DNA from: Mycobacterium sp. 852002-40037_SCH5390672
Lineage (GTDB): Bacteria; Actinomycetota; Actinomycetes; Mycobacteriales; Mycobacteriaceae
NCBI RefSeq assembly: GCF_001665875.1
Contig: NZ_LZTA01000044.1
Coordinates: 1-61,742 of the forward strand
Length of the DNA: 61,742 nt
Direction: 5' to 3'
Below are positions 18,026-27,113 of the stretch, one piece after another; the first letter of the stretch is position 1; every line of letters starts with the position of its first letter. The position numbers and the translations under genes are program-made. The notes under the pieces are model-generated. The model was not told where the DNA came from and ran no database searches. It was given only the letters and a program-made list of their open reading frames with translations.

Positions 18026-18529
18026 GTGACAGTCAAACGACCGTTCGAGGCGGTGGTCGTCGACCACGGTCCCGCGGTGTTGCGGGTGTGCCGCGCCATT
18101 GTCGGGCCGGTCGACGCCGACGATGCCTGGTCGGAGACCTTTTTGTCCGCGTTGCGCGGCTACCCGGCGCTGCCCGCCGAGGCCAATGTCGAGGCCTGGC
18201 TGGTCACCATCGCGCATCGCAAAGCCATCGACCTCAGCCGAGCCCGGGCGCGACGCGCAATGCCGACCGACGACGTCCCCGAGACGCCCGGCCCGGCTGC
18301 TCCCGGCAGGGACGACGACCTTGCCGACGCGCTGGCCCGGCTGCCCGCCAAGCAGAAGCAAGCCGTGGCCTACCACTACCTGGCCGGGCTGCCCTACTCC
18401 GAGATCGCCGCCATCCTCGGTGGCAGCCCGGACGCCGCCCGGCGCGCCGCCGCCGACGGCATCGCCACCCTCAGACGCACATACCCCGGCATCGCCGCCG
18501 GCACCACCGGGACAGGAGAACACCGATGA
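18026..18529 (+). CDS. ECF-type RNA polymerase sigma factor
   Basis: This 167-residue sigma-70 family protein has region 2 at about residues 5-70 (AVLRVCRAIVGPVDADDAWSE, then AWLVTIAHRKAIDLSRAR) and region 4 at about 100-160 (RLPAKQKQAVAYHYLAGLPY and EIAAILGGSPDAARR). The GTG at 18026 is used because the domain starts there; an in-frame ATG at 17972 is an alternative. No anti-sigma gene is adjacent. The gene overlaps the alkyltransferase gene by four bases (ATGA), so the two are co-translated and the sigma factor probably controls DNA-alkylation repair. Confidence 0.9.
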   Translation: MTVKRPFEAVVVDHGPAVLRVCRAIVGPVDADDAWSETFLSALRGYPALPAEANVEAWLVTIAHRKAIDLSRARARRAMPTDDVPETPGPAAPGRDDDLADALARLPAKQKQAVAYHYLAGLPYSEIAAILGGSPDAARRAAADGIATLRRTYPGIAAGTTGTGEHR

Positions 18530-19137
18530 GCAATGAAGAATTGATCCGTAACCTCGCCCAGATCACCGACGCCACCGCCGACGACCTCGGCGAACTGCAC
18601 ACCCAATTTGCCGCCGCGGCACACCGCGAGGGCATCCTGGACATCGCCTACCGCGTCGTCGACAGCCCGGTCGGCGCCCTGCTCATCGCGGCTACCGAAC
18701 TCGGCCTCGTCCGCGTCGCCTACGCCAGCGAGGGGCACGACACCGTCCTGCAAAGCCTCGCCGACAGAATCAGTCCACGCATTCTGCTCGCACCCGACCG
18801 TCTTGACGCGACCGCGAGGCAACTCGACGAGTACTTCGCCGCCAAGCGCCAAGAATTCAGCGTCCCGCTGGACTGGCGGCTTTCGGCCGGATTCCGCAGC
18901 ACGGTGCTTCGTCATCTGCCCGAGATCGGCTACGGCCACACCGCGAGCTATGCCGCGGTGGCCAAGCTGGCGGGCAATCCCAACGCGGTCCGCGCCGTCG
19001 GCACTGCCTGTGCCACCAATCCGCTACCGGTCGTGGTGCCCTGCCACCGCGTGGTACGCAGCGACGGCGCGATGGGCGGCTATCTCGGTGGCGTGGAAGC
19101 CAAACGCATCCTGCTCACCCTCGAGGCCGCCGCGTAA
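18526..19137 (+). CDS. ogt: Methylated-DNA-protein-cysteine S-methyltransferase
   Basis: This 203-residue suicide repair protein removes alkyl groups from O6-alkylguanine onto its own cysteine. The active site is PVVVPCHRVVRSDG, and the helix-turn-helix DNA-binding part contains GYGHTASYAAVAKLAGNPNAVRAVG. About 35 extra N-terminal residues (MSNEELIRNLAQITDATA and on) precede the usual family start, and may serve as a partner-binding segment. The ATG overlaps the sigma gene stop, and ACAGGAGAA precedes it. Coupling to a sigma factor recalls an adaptive response in which alkylation damage switches on repair. Confidence 0.96.
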   Translation: MSNEELIRNLAQITDATADDLGELHTQFAAAAHREGILDIAYRVVDSPVGALLIAATELGLVRVAYASEGHDTVLQSLADRISPRILLAPDRLDATARQLDEYFAAKRQEFSVPLDWRLSAGFRSTVLRHLPEIGYGHTASYAAVAKLAGNPNAVRAVGTACATNPLPVVVPCHRVVRSDGAMGGYLGGVEAKRILLTLEAAA

Positions 19138-19195
19138 GTCGGGCCCAGACGAATCCCGTTGCGGTACAGGTCGATACGGACAGCCGCTCGTTCTA

Positions 19196-19588
19196 CTAGC
19201 CAGCTCCTGGCGTAAAGATGGGAATGTCGACGACCGGCAACGGTTGCGGCGACGGCGGTGCCTGAGTGACCTGCTGTCCCAGGTGCTGGGGGCAGTAGGC
19301 ACTGGCCGCGATCATGGTGAACTGCGCGGCGCCGTCCACCGTGAACCCCGGATTACTCGACGAGACGCTCTTGATGACGTCGACCTGGGGACTGCCCTCG
19401 TCCATCAGTTCGCACGCCCGTTTACCCACCCCGACGGCGGCACCCGGGTCCTGATAGGTGATGCCGGCTTTGTTGAGCGCGGCGAGGAAGCTCGCATCAG
19501 GTCCCGAAGCGCCGGACGGATCGGCGTGTGCCGGTGCGGCCACACCGATGAGCGCGGCGGAGCCCGCAAGCACTACCAGCATTCGCAT
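19196..19588 (-). CDS. DUF732 secreted protein
   Basis: This 130-residue exported protein starts at ATG 19588 behind GAGGATG. A signal peptide covers about residues 1-22 (LVVLAGSAALIGVAAPAHA). The mature part has the DUF732 layout: FLAALNKAGITYQDPGAAVG, a cysteine in KRACELMDEG, and a second cysteine in AASAYCPQHLGQ, which probably form a disulfide. A Pro-rich tail follows. DUF732 proteins are numerous in mycobacteria and have no known function. It is convergent with ogt. Confidence 0.93.
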   Translation of the reverse strand: MRMLVVLAGSAALIGVAAPAHADPSGASGPDASFLAALNKAGITYQDPGAAVGVGKRACELMDEGSPQVDVIKSVSSSNPGFTVDGAAQFTMIAASAYCPQHLGQQVTQAPPSPQPLPVVDIPIFTPGAG

Positions 19589-19772
19589 CGCTTCATCCTC
19601 GTACAGGTCGGCGCCATTGTCCTGCCGAGCCCCTCCGGCTGTGCATAACCGCGCCAAACGCGCAAGTTGAGCCCTCGGGTGGCGATTCCTCAGGAATCCT
19701 GGCATCCGCAGTCGATGTGGTACACAGTGGCTATGTCCGCGTTGCCCCATCAACATCGTTGAGAGCTCCGGC

Positions 19773-21230
19773 GTGCACGGCGATCGACTCCTGACTCCCG
19801 GCCAGACCTGCTGGCGCGTGGCACGTGCCGAACAGTTCGCCCCCATCATCGACGCGGCCGATTACTTCAAGCACGTCAAGGCGGCGATGCTGCGCGCCCA
19901 TCATCGAATAGTGCTGATCGGCTGGGATTTCGACTCGCGGGTGACGTTCGAGCGGGGTGAGAAGACACTTCCCGGGCCGAACCAGCTGGGCGCTTTCCTT
20001 TATTGGATGGTGTGGAAGCGGCCCGGTCTGGACATCTACCTATTGAAGTCCAATCTGCGTCTGCTGCCGGCCTTCGACGGGCTGTGGTTTGGGCTCGCCC
20101 CGGTGTCCCTGCTCAACCAGGTCAGCAGCAGGCGACTGCACTTCGCCATCGACGGCGCGCACCCGATCGGCTCCGTGCATCATCAGAAAATCGTCGTCAT
20201 CGACGATGCGGTGGCGTTCTGCGCCGGCATCGATCTCACCCTGGAACGATGGGACACCCGTGCACACGAGCATGACAATCGCCATCGTCGGGCGGCGGGG
20301 CGCAGCTATGGGCCGCGACACGACGTCGGGCTAGCGGTTGACGGCGAGGCGGCACGGGCACTGGGCGAGCAGGCGCTGGCGCGGTGGCAGACCGCGACAA
20401 AGCAATCGTTGTCCCCGGTCGAGGCCAAGCACAGCGCTTGGCCGAGCAAGCTGCAACCGAGCCTGCGCAATGTGGACGTCGGAATCGCACGCACCGTGCC
20501 GGAGCTCCTAGATCGTGCGGAGGTCCGCGAGGTAGAGGCGCTCAACCTGGCCGCCATCGCGGCCGCACGCGGCACCGTCTATGTGGAGAACCAATACCTG
20601 GCGTCCCGCACCATTGTCGAAGCGCTTGCTGTGCGGCTGCGGGAAGACGACGGTCCCGAGATCGTCATCGTGCTCGCGCGCAGGGGCAACAACCCGCTCG
20701 AGCGGGGAACAATGGACAGCGCACGCCACCGGCTCATCCAACTGCTGTGGGAAGCCGACGAGCATGGCCGGTTGGGCGTCTATTGGCCGGTCACCGACGG
20801 CGGTGCACCGATCTACGTCCATTCGAAGGTGCTGGTGGTCGACGATCGGCTGTTGCGCATCGGCTCCTCGAATTTCAACAACCGTTCGATGGGGTTCGAC
20901 AGCGAGTGCGACGTGGCCGTCGAGGCGCAGCCGGCTAATTCCGAACACGACGACCTGCGCCGCGAAATCTGCTCGGTGCGAAACGAATTGGTGGCTGAGC
21001 ACCTCGGCGTTCCGGTGGGCGAGCTGAACGAGGCGATCGGCGAACACCGGTCGGTCTTGAAGGCGATCGAGGCACTTCGGGGAGACGGCAAAACGTTGCG
21101 GCCATTCACCGAGCGCACCGTGGCCAACGAGGCGGGTCCGCTGGCCGAGAACGACCTGATGGATCCCGACCACGTCCCACGGTCGTTGACTCGCAGCGTG
21201 CAACGGTTCATCACCGGCCTTCGGGGTTGA
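19773..21230 (+). CDS. Phospholipase D family protein
   Basis: This 485-residue enzyme has the two HKD motifs of phospholipase D: VHHQKIVVIDD near residue 132 and VHSKVLVVDDRLLRIGSSN near 350, each giving His, Lys and Asp of the paired active site. It would hydrolyse or transphosphatidylate phospholipids. No signal peptide is visible, so cytosolic or membrane-surface action is likely; cardiolipin-synthase-like use is possible. A GTG start at 19773 is used. A C-terminal helical extension of about 90 residues follows the second motif. Confidence 0.94.
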   Translation: MHGDRLLTPGQTCWRVARAEQFAPIIDAADYFKHVKAAMLRAHHRIVLIGWDFDSRVTFERGEKTLPGPNQLGAFLYWMVWKRPGLDIYLLKSNLRLLPAFDGLWFGLAPVSLLNQVSSRRLHFAIDGAHPIGSVHHQKIVVIDDAVAFCAGIDLTLERWDTRAHEHDNRHRRAAGRSYGPRHDVGLAVDGEAARALGEQALARWQTATKQSLSPVEAKHSAWPSKLQPSLRNVDVGIARTVPELLDRAEVREVEALNLAAIAAARGTVYVENQYLASRTIVEALAVRLREDDGPEIVIVLARRGNNPLERGTMDSARHRLIQLLWEADEHGRLGVYWPVTDGGAPIYVHSKVLVVDDRLLRIGSSNFNNRSMGFDSECDVAVEAQPANSEHDDLRREICSVRNELVAEHLGVPVGELNEAIGEHRSVLKAIEALRGDGKTLRPFTERTVANEAGPLAENDLMDPDHVPRSLTRSVQRFITGLRG

Positions 21231-21311
21231 CCAGTCGGCGATTCGGGTGTGGGTCGAGGCGAAATCGGCTTAGTGTGGGCAGAAGTGCCAGTGGACTAAG
21301 GACGCGCACCG

Positions 21312-22175
21312 ATGAGCATCGACGACGAACCCGTCACCACGCTGGAGGACCTGCGGGGCGATCTGGCGCAGCGGTACAAGCGCACACCGACCGCCGGAAG
21401 TTCGGTGGACAGCGCGATCGTCGAGTCCGACATGGCCGCGCTGGATCGCGACGGCTACGTCATATGGGAGAACCTGCTCAGCTCCGAGCAGTGCTCGCGG
21501 ATCCGCGAGGTGGCGCGGCCAAGGCTGGGGCACACCGGACGCAATTCGTTCGAGGGCCTGCACACCCAGCGCATCTACAGTCTGTTGAGTAGGACCCGGG
21601 TGTGCGATCGGCTTGTCGATGATCCGCGGGTGCTGGCGGTGCTCGATCGGCTGCTGATGCCCAACTACCTGCTTTCGGCGTTGCAGGCCATCAACATTCA
21701 GCCCGGCGAGGCCGCGCAGCTGGCGCACCACGACGACGGCTTCTACCCGATTCCGCGTCCCCGGGCACCGTTGGCGGCCGCGACGATCTGGGCGATCGAC
21801 GACTTCACCGCCGACAATGGCGCCACGGTCATCTATCCGGGCAGCCACCGCTGGGGCAAACGCCGGCCCGGCCCGGACGACCAGGCTTTACCCGTCGTCA
21901 TGGCCGCCGGTTCGTGCGTGTTCTTCGTGGGCACCCTGTGGCACGGTGGAGGCGCCAACAGCACCGACCGCGAGCGCCTGGCCGTCACCGCGCAGTACTG
22001 CCAACCGTGGCTACGCCCGATGGAGGCCTTCACGTTGTCGGTGTCGCGCGATATCGCGCGAACCGTTTCCGAGGACATTCGCCGGATGCTCGGCTACAGC
22101 ATCCACCCGCCGTTCGTCGGCAACGTCGACGGCCTGCATCCGTTGCGGCTCTTGGACATTGATTCCGAGCCGTAG
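21312..22175 (+). CDS. Phytanoyl-CoA dioxygenase family protein
   Basis: This 287-residue Fe(II)/2-oxoglutarate oxygenase has the metal-binding His-x-Asp in QLAHHDDGFYP near residue 140, the distal His in GTLWHGGGANSTD near 215, and the 2-oxoglutarate-binding Arg in the following DRERLAVT. PhyH proteins hydroxylate lipids, amino acids or antibiotics. The substrate is unknown. The gene stands alone between phospholipase D and the LCP gene on the same strand. Confidence 0.93.
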   Translation: MSIDDEPVTTLEDLRGDLAQRYKRTPTAGSSVDSAIVESDMAALDRDGYVIWENLLSSEQCSRIREVARPRLGHTGRNSFEGLHTQRIYSLLSRTRVCDRLVDDPRVLAVLDRLLMPNYLLSALQAINIQPGEAAQLAHHDDGFYPIPRPRAPLAAATIWAIDDFTADNGATVIYPGSHRWGKRRPGPDDQALPVVMAAGSCVFFVGTLWHGGGANSTDRERLAVTAQYCQPWLRPMEAFTLSVSRDIARTVSEDIRRMLGYSIHPPFVGNVDGLHPLRLLDIDSEP

Positions 22176-22334
22176 CCGGATAGACCACCCTCGTTGTTAC
22201 GGATCTGCACGTGCTGATGTGCTGTGCGCTGTGCCCTATCACCTGTGCGCAATGCCGGGCTGCGATGTGACGAGGCAGTCGAACCCGCAATCCCTGGTTT
22301 CAAGCGCCGCCACCTGGCTATTCTCAGTTCTGTC

Positions 22335-23987
22335 ATGACGCGTCGAGCGGGCATGCCCGGCGAGCCAGAAGCAGATTCGCCGACGGCGGGGCCCCCGAAT
22401 CGCTTGCACCGCAAGCACAGGATCGTGGCCGGTGCCAAGTGGCTGGCCGCGGTGATATCGCTGGTCGTGGTGGCCGTCATCGGCATCGCCTGGCACACCT
22501 ACCGCAGCGCATCGGCGGGCATCACCAAATCCGAGGCGTTGGCCGGTGAACCCGCATCGACCGGGAGCGATCAGAACATCCTGGTCATGGGCCTCGATAG
22601 CCGCCGCGACCAGCACGGCCGGCCGCTGCCGCCCGAAATCTACGACGCGTTGCACGCAGGCAATGAAGATTCCGCCGACGGCGATTCCGACGCGCTCATC
22701 GTGGTGCACTTGCCTGCCGGCGGCGCTGCGGCTACGGCGATCTCGATCCCCCGCGACGACTACGTCGATCTGGCCGGATGCCCGACCCCGGATTGCCGCG
22801 GCAAGATCAAGGAAGCCTACAGCTTCGCCTACCAGCGCGTGATGGCCGGCCACGGCTCTGCCGGCTTGCAGCCAGATCCAACCCCCCTTCAAGGGCAAGA
22901 CTCCACGGCGAAAGAACAGGCGGCGCGCGAGGCGGGCCGCAAAGCCGAAATCAGCACCGTCAGAAGCCTTTTGCAAATCCCGATCGACCACTTTATCGAA
23001 GTCACCTTGGCTGGGTTCTTCCAAATCGCACGGGTGGTCGAACCGATCACCGTGTGCCTCAACGCGGATACTTCGGACCGTTACTACTCCGGCGCGGACT
23101 TTCACCGAGGCATGCAGCAGATCAGTGCGGCCCAGGCAATGGCCTTCGTTCGGCAGCGCCGCGACCCCAACGACGCGGCGTTCACCGACCTTGATCGAAG
23201 CCGTCGTCAGCAGGCTTTCATCGTCTCGGTGGTCAGTGCGATACGCCGCGGCGGGGCGTTGTCGGACCCGACCCGGCTGCGCGCCCTATTGGACGTCGCC
23301 AAGCAGAACGTCGCCGTTGACGCTGGTTTCGATTTTGACGATTTCGTGCGAAACGCGTTGACATTTCCCAACAGACCGGTGGTGCTGTACACGCTTCCGG
23401 TCAGCAGCTTCGGCGAAATCTCGAACGGCGCATATGTGAACTTCATCGACGTACCCACCGTCCGCTCCATCGTGCACAACCTGGTGGGCGCCGATTCGCC
23501 TGCAGCACCGTCGACCGGCAGTCTCACCACCGCGGCTCAACCGGACACCGGCGCGCCGAGCACCGCAGACAGCGTCGCGCTCGACGTGGTCAACGCCTCG
23601 GGCCGGCAAGGCGAGGCCGCAAATCTCCAAATGCTCTTAGCGACTGGGAAGTTCAGTGAAGGCAAGCTCAGCACCGCCGACTCCACCACCGAGACGAGCA
23701 GCATCAGCTACGGACCCGGTGCGAAGACAGCGGCCACCGAGCTCGCCGACCACCTCGACATAACGGCGACCGCATCCGACAGCATCGCCCGCAACACCGT
23801 GCGACTGACCGTCGGGACCGACTTCTCCCGCTTCGACCAGAACCGCAATTACACGTCGGAATCGCCGACCACAACCGCCTCGGCGGCGCCCGTCACCACG
23901 GTGCCGGCCACCGGCGCCGGGACGCAAGAACCTGCGGTTACCAACCTCTCACGCATGACCACCGACGGTATTCCCTGCGTGAAATGA
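22335..23987 (+). CDS. LytR-CpsA-Psr (LCP) cell-wall ligase with LytR_C domain
   Basis: This 550-residue protein has a cytoplasmic N-terminus of about 35 residues, one transmembrane helix (AAVISLVVVAVIGIAW) and an extracytoplasmic LCP domain. Key elements are ILVMGLDSRRD near residue 78, DALIVVHLP, ISIPRDDYVDL near 140, the arginine-rich FVRQRRDPN and DLDRSRRQQAFI. LCP enzymes attach arabinogalactan or other glycopolymers to peptidoglycan using lipid-linked donors. A C-terminal LytR_C domain begins near VALDVVNASGRQGEA, and a Thr/Ala-rich tail follows. The ATG at 22335 is chosen because the basic N-terminus and helix start there. Confidence 0.93.
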   Translation: MTRRAGMPGEPEADSPTAGPPNRLHRKHRIVAGAKWLAAVISLVVVAVIGIAWHTYRSASAGITKSEALAGEPASTGSDQNILVMGLDSRRDQHGRPLPPEIYDALHAGNEDSADGDSDALIVVHLPAGGAAATAISIPRDDYVDLAGCPTPDCRGKIKEAYSFAYQRVMAGHGSAGLQPDPTPLQGQDSTAKEQAAREAGRKAEISTVRSLLQIPIDHFIEVTLAGFFQIARVVEPITVCLNADTSDRYYSGADFHRGMQQISAAQAMAFVRQRRDPNDAAFTDLDRSRRQQAFIVSVVSAIRRGGALSDPTRLRALLDVAKQNVAVDAGFDFDDFVRNALTFPNRPVVLYTLPVSSFGEISNGAYVNFIDVPTVRSIVHNLVGADSPAAPSTGSLTTAAQPDTGAPSTADSVALDVVNASGRQGEAANLQMLLATGKFSEGKLSTADSTTETSSISYGPGAKTAATELADHLDITATASDSIARNTVRLTVGTDFSRFDQNRNYTSESPTTTASAAPVTTVPATGAGTQEPAVTNLSRMTTDGIPCVK

Positions 23988-23994
23988 CCAGCGG

Positions 23995-25551
23995 TTAGCG
24001 GGTTTTCCGCTGGGTCGGGGCCGACGGCGCGGCGCCGTAGAGATGCAGGGCCTGGGCCGCGGCCGTGGCCACCGCACCCCGCAGTTTCGAGATCGGCGGG
24101 CTGCCCCGCAGGTGGATCGAGTTCGAGAGCAGGATGACGTAGGTATTCGAACCGGGGTCCATCCACAGCGTGGTTCCGGTAAATCCGGTGTTGCCAAAGC
24201 TGCCGACGGGAAAGACCGTCCCGCGCGGCCTGGAGAAGGCCGTGTCGATGTCCCAGCCAAAACCAAACAGGCTTTGCCCTTCGGTCGCCGGATAGGTCGG
24301 AGTGTGAGCCCGTTGAGCGGCACGGTTTGCCGCTACAACTTGTTCGGCGGTATGGCCGGGCTGCTGAGGAGTCGTCATCAGCTCGAGAGTTTCTGGCCGC
24401 AAAGGAAACTCACTTGGGCGATCGGCCAGCCGGTCAAGCAGCGCCTGCGCAAAGATGCTGACATCGTGCGCCGTCGAGAACAGGCCGGCATTGCCGGCCA
24501 CTCCCCCCATCCGGCGTGCCGTCGGGTCATGCACCGTACCCCGAAGCAGGGCAAAGAAATCCGGATTCTTGCTGGGGTCGTCCCTGCTTTCCTCGTCACG
24601 CGCTGTTGGTGCGATGCGCGGCAGAAGGCTCGTGCTCCATGTCCCTGCGGGACAAGCCACCGGCTCCCGCCCAGATGGCGCGGGGGCCCAAGCGACCGCC
24701 GCCCCTCGCAGCACATGCGGGCCGCACGCTTTGACCGCAGGAAGATACTGGGTGTCTTGCAGGCCAAGCGGCACAAACACATTGCGCTGAACGTAAGTGT
24801 CTTCAGGCTCGCCGGTGATTTTCTCGAGCATCAATCCAAGCAGGATGTAGTTGATGTCGGAGTAACGAAAAAGCTCACCCGGACCCGACTGCAGCGCAGT
24901 AGTGAGCGCACGATGGGCGCCTTCCGCTTTATCGGGTCCGCCGAGCCCCCACGGATCTCCGAGGTTGACGTCGATGCCTTCACCGGAGGTGTTGGTCAGC
25001 AGCATGCGCACAGTGACCGCTGCCCGCCGTGGATCGTTCGCCGTGTTGAAGTCGGGCAGATACCTCTGCACCGGATCGTCGAACGCAACCTTGCCCTGTT
25101 CGTAGAGCTGCATGATGGCTACCGCCGTCGCGAGGCATTTGGTCAAGGACGCCATGTCGAAGATCGTGTCCTCGGTCATCGGCTCCGCTGGTGCGGGCGA
25201 CCCGTCCAACCCCGGTTCGCCCGCGAGCTTGCGCGACCCATAGGCCTGGTGGAAGACGACGTTGCCGCCGTGCCCGACCACCACCACGCCACCCGGCAGC
25301 CCGTCTGCCGCGATCGCGTCGTTCATCAGCTTGGAGATGGTCGCGAACTCGGGTGCGGGAGCCGCCGCGGGCGGGGGCGCGGGCGCTGCCACGGGCGTCT
25401 GAGCGGGCCGCTCTGGGCGGTCGCCCACCGGCGGGTGTGCCGTAAAGGCCCACGGGGAAAGCGCGATGAGGGCGAGCAACACAATTGCGACTACGACCGT
25501 CTTGCGTAGCGAGGATGGCCAGAACTTCCACCCGCCACTGACTACCGGCAT
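23995..25551 (-). CDS. Membrane-anchored serine hydrolase (beta-lactamase family)
   Basis: This 518-residue protein has one N-terminal transmembrane helix (VVVAIVLLALIALSPWAF) and a Pro/Ala-rich linker, then a class C beta-lactamase/penicillin-binding fold. The catalytic serine-lysine pair is SLTK, the tyrosine motif is RYSDINYI, and a glycine motif replaces KTG near FGNTGFTGTT. Activity could be esterase, DD-carboxypeptidase or D-aminopeptidase; drug hydrolysis is not implied. The start at 25551 is used, and a TTG 12 codons upstream is the alternative. It is convergent with the LCP gene. Confidence 0.92.
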   Translation of the reverse strand: MPVVSGGWKFWPSSLRKTVVVAIVLLALIALSPWAFTAHPPVGDRPERPAQTPVAAPAPPPAAAPAPEFATISKLMNDAIAADGLPGGVVVVGHGGNVVFHQAYGSRKLAGEPGLDGSPAPAEPMTEDTIFDMASLTKCLATAVAIMQLYEQGKVAFDDPVQRYLPDFNTANDPRRAAVTVRMLLTNTSGEGIDVNLGDPWGLGGPDKAEGAHRALTTALQSGPGELFRYSDINYILLGLMLEKITGEPEDTYVQRNVFVPLGLQDTQYLPAVKACGPHVLRGAAVAWAPAPSGREPVACPAGTWSTSLLPRIAPTARDEESRDDPSKNPDFFALLRGTVHDPTARRMGGVAGNAGLFSTAHDVSIFAQALLDRLADRPSEFPLRPETLELMTTPQQPGHTAEQVVAANRAAQRAHTPTYPATEGQSLFGFGWDIDTAFSRPRGTVFPVGSFGNTGFTGTTLWMDPGSNTYVILLSNSIHLRGSPPISKLRGAVATAAAQALHLYGAAPSAPTQRKTR

Positions 25552-25724
25552 ATGGCAAGAGTAAGTCGGCGGCCCGGCCGCATCCAATACGCTTTCAGCT
25601 TCCCCGCAAAGCGGCTGTTGCGCACCAGCTTAGGAACCGATTGCAGTAGCGTTGACGCCGGACTTGTCTCGCGACACCTGGTCGCGACGGTCGGGACGGA
25701 GCAAGCGGTGAGGACTCACCCCCG

Positions 25725-26429
25725 TTGACCTCCGGCACGCGGTGGGTTGCCGTGCTGGCGGGCACGATGGCGGCCGGGGTCACGTTGACGCAATGCACCG
25801 CCGCCCCGGCACCCCCGGTGGCCAGGCCATCGTCCACCGCGTCGTCGGCGGCCGGGCCACCGCCCGCGCCTGCAGGTAGCAACGTTCGGCCGGTCACCGC
25901 CGCGGAGCTCGGTGCGAGCTGGCGGCCGGGCTGTCCCGTGCAGCCCGCGCAGCTACGACGAGTCGAGGTCGACCACATCGGTTTCGACGGCCGGACCCAC
26001 CATGGTGAACTGATCGTGCACCACGACTTGGTGTCGGACGTCATCACGGTCTTCGCGCAGCTTTACAGACTGGGATTTCCGATCGAGAAGATCGGCACGG
26101 CCGACCACTATCCGGCCGCCGACGATGAGCTCTCCATGCAGGACAACAACACGTCGGCGTTCAACTGCCGCGGCATCCCGGGAAGCAACCACTGGTCTCA
26201 ACACGCCTACGGTCGGGCTATCGACCTCAATCCACGGCTCAACCCGTGCGTCTACGCCGACGGCACCTTTGAACCACCCAACGCGGCGGAGTATCTGGAC
26301 CGCGGCCGGAGCGACCCGGGACTCGTACACGATGGTGACCCCGCCGTACGCGTCTTCACGGACCGCGGGTGGCGGTGGGGCGGCTACTGGACGGCGCCCA
26401 TCGACTACCAACACTTCGAACGACCCTGA
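25725..26429 (+). CDS. M15-family peptidase-like exported protein
   Basis: This 234-residue protein starts at TTG 25725 behind GAGGACTC. A hydrophobic signal ends near LTQC-TAAP, a weak lipobox, so it may be a lipoprotein. An Ala/Pro-rich linker precedes the domain. Zinc-site residues of M15 D-Ala-D-Ala carboxypeptidase/endolysin folds are visible: SNHWSQHAYGRAIDLN (His and Asp) and the distal His of APIDYQHFE. It probably cuts peptidoglycan stem peptides. It is divergent from the serine hydrolase gene. Confidence 0.9.
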   Translation: MTSGTRWVAVLAGTMAAGVTLTQCTAAPAPPVARPSSTASSAAGPPPAPAGSNVRPVTAAELGASWRPGCPVQPAQLRRVEVDHIGFDGRTHHGELIVHHDLVSDVITVFAQLYRLGFPIEKIGTADHYPAADDELSMQDNNTSAFNCRGIPGSNHWSQHAYGRAIDLNPRLNPCVYADGTFEPPNAAEYLDRGRSDPGLVHDGDPAVRVFTDRGWRWGGYWTAPIDYQHFERP

Positions 26430-26456
26430 ACCCGGGCTCTGTAAGAATGGGCGGAT

Positions 26457-26963
26457 ATGTCGCGCTCATTCGACGTCTTGACCGAGTCGCCCGCCAGTGT
26501 CGAGCAGATCCACGCCGCGTTCGGTCGCGAGGACTATTGGTTGGCCCGCATCGCGGCCGGCGCCGCCGAGACCACATTGGATTCGCTGGTGGTCGACGCC
26601 GACGGCACGGTGACAGTGCGCACCACCCAGCACCTGGGTCCCCAGCTCCTACCCGGGATGGTCGCCAAATTCGTTCCCGGTGACGTGAAGATTGTGCAGA
26701 GCGAGACGTGGCGACCCGACGGTGACCGCCAGGTACGTGGGCAAGTCAGCGTCTCGGCTTCCGGCGGATTGGGATCAGGCCACGCGGAAACGTGGCTGGC
26801 CCCGGCCGACGACGGCGGCTCGCAACTGCGTTCCGCCGTGCGGGTGGAGGTCAAAATCCCTTTGGTGGGCCGCAAACTCGAGAAATCCATCGGAGCCGGT
26901 TTGGCCGAGGGTATCCCTGAAATGCTTCGCTTCACCACCACGTGGATCACGGACAACATCTGA
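26457..26963 (+). CDS. DUF2505 protein
   Basis: This 168-residue protein begins MSRSFDVLTESPASVEQ and has the DUF2505 pattern of a SRPBCC-like lipid-binding sandwich. It has a central strand series with TVRTTQHLGPQLLPGMVAKF and a C-terminal amphipathic helix with KLEKSIGAGLAEGIPEMLRF. No function is established. It follows the M15 gene by 27 bases on the same strand and is likely co-transcribed. Confidence 0.9.
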   Translation: MSRSFDVLTESPASVEQIHAAFGREDYWLARIAAGAAETTLDSLVVDADGTVTVRTTQHLGPQLLPGMVAKFVPGDVKIVQSETWRPDGDRQVRGQVSVSASGGLGSGHAETWLAPADDGGSQLRSAVRVEVKIPLVGRKLEKSIGAGLAEGIPEMLRFTTTWITDNI

Positions 26964-27045
26964 ACCGTCACCGACATCGTGATCGGTACGGATAGCCGGC
27001 TTAGACGTCGTAATAGAGCGCGATGTCAGGCGCAAGCTGCGTAAG

Positions 27046-27109
27046 CCGTCGGGCGTGGGGACCTCGTCTCACCAAGTACCGCTTGCGCGGCTGACCCCAC
27101 GCCCGACGG
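27046..27109. terminator. Long-stem hairpin between convergent genes
   Basis: A perfect 15-base inverted repeat (27046-27060 and 27095-27109) with a 34-base loop lies between the DUF2505 gene and the oppositely oriented glutamine synthetase gene. It probably terminates transcription from both sides. Confidence 0.65.
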
Positions 27110-27113
27110 CGGA

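Noticed and set aside
24043..25509. A 488-codon forward frame opposite the serine hydrolase gene
   Set aside because: The reverse frame has the SLTK and RYSD motifs and a membrane anchor; the forward one is low-complexity and basic.
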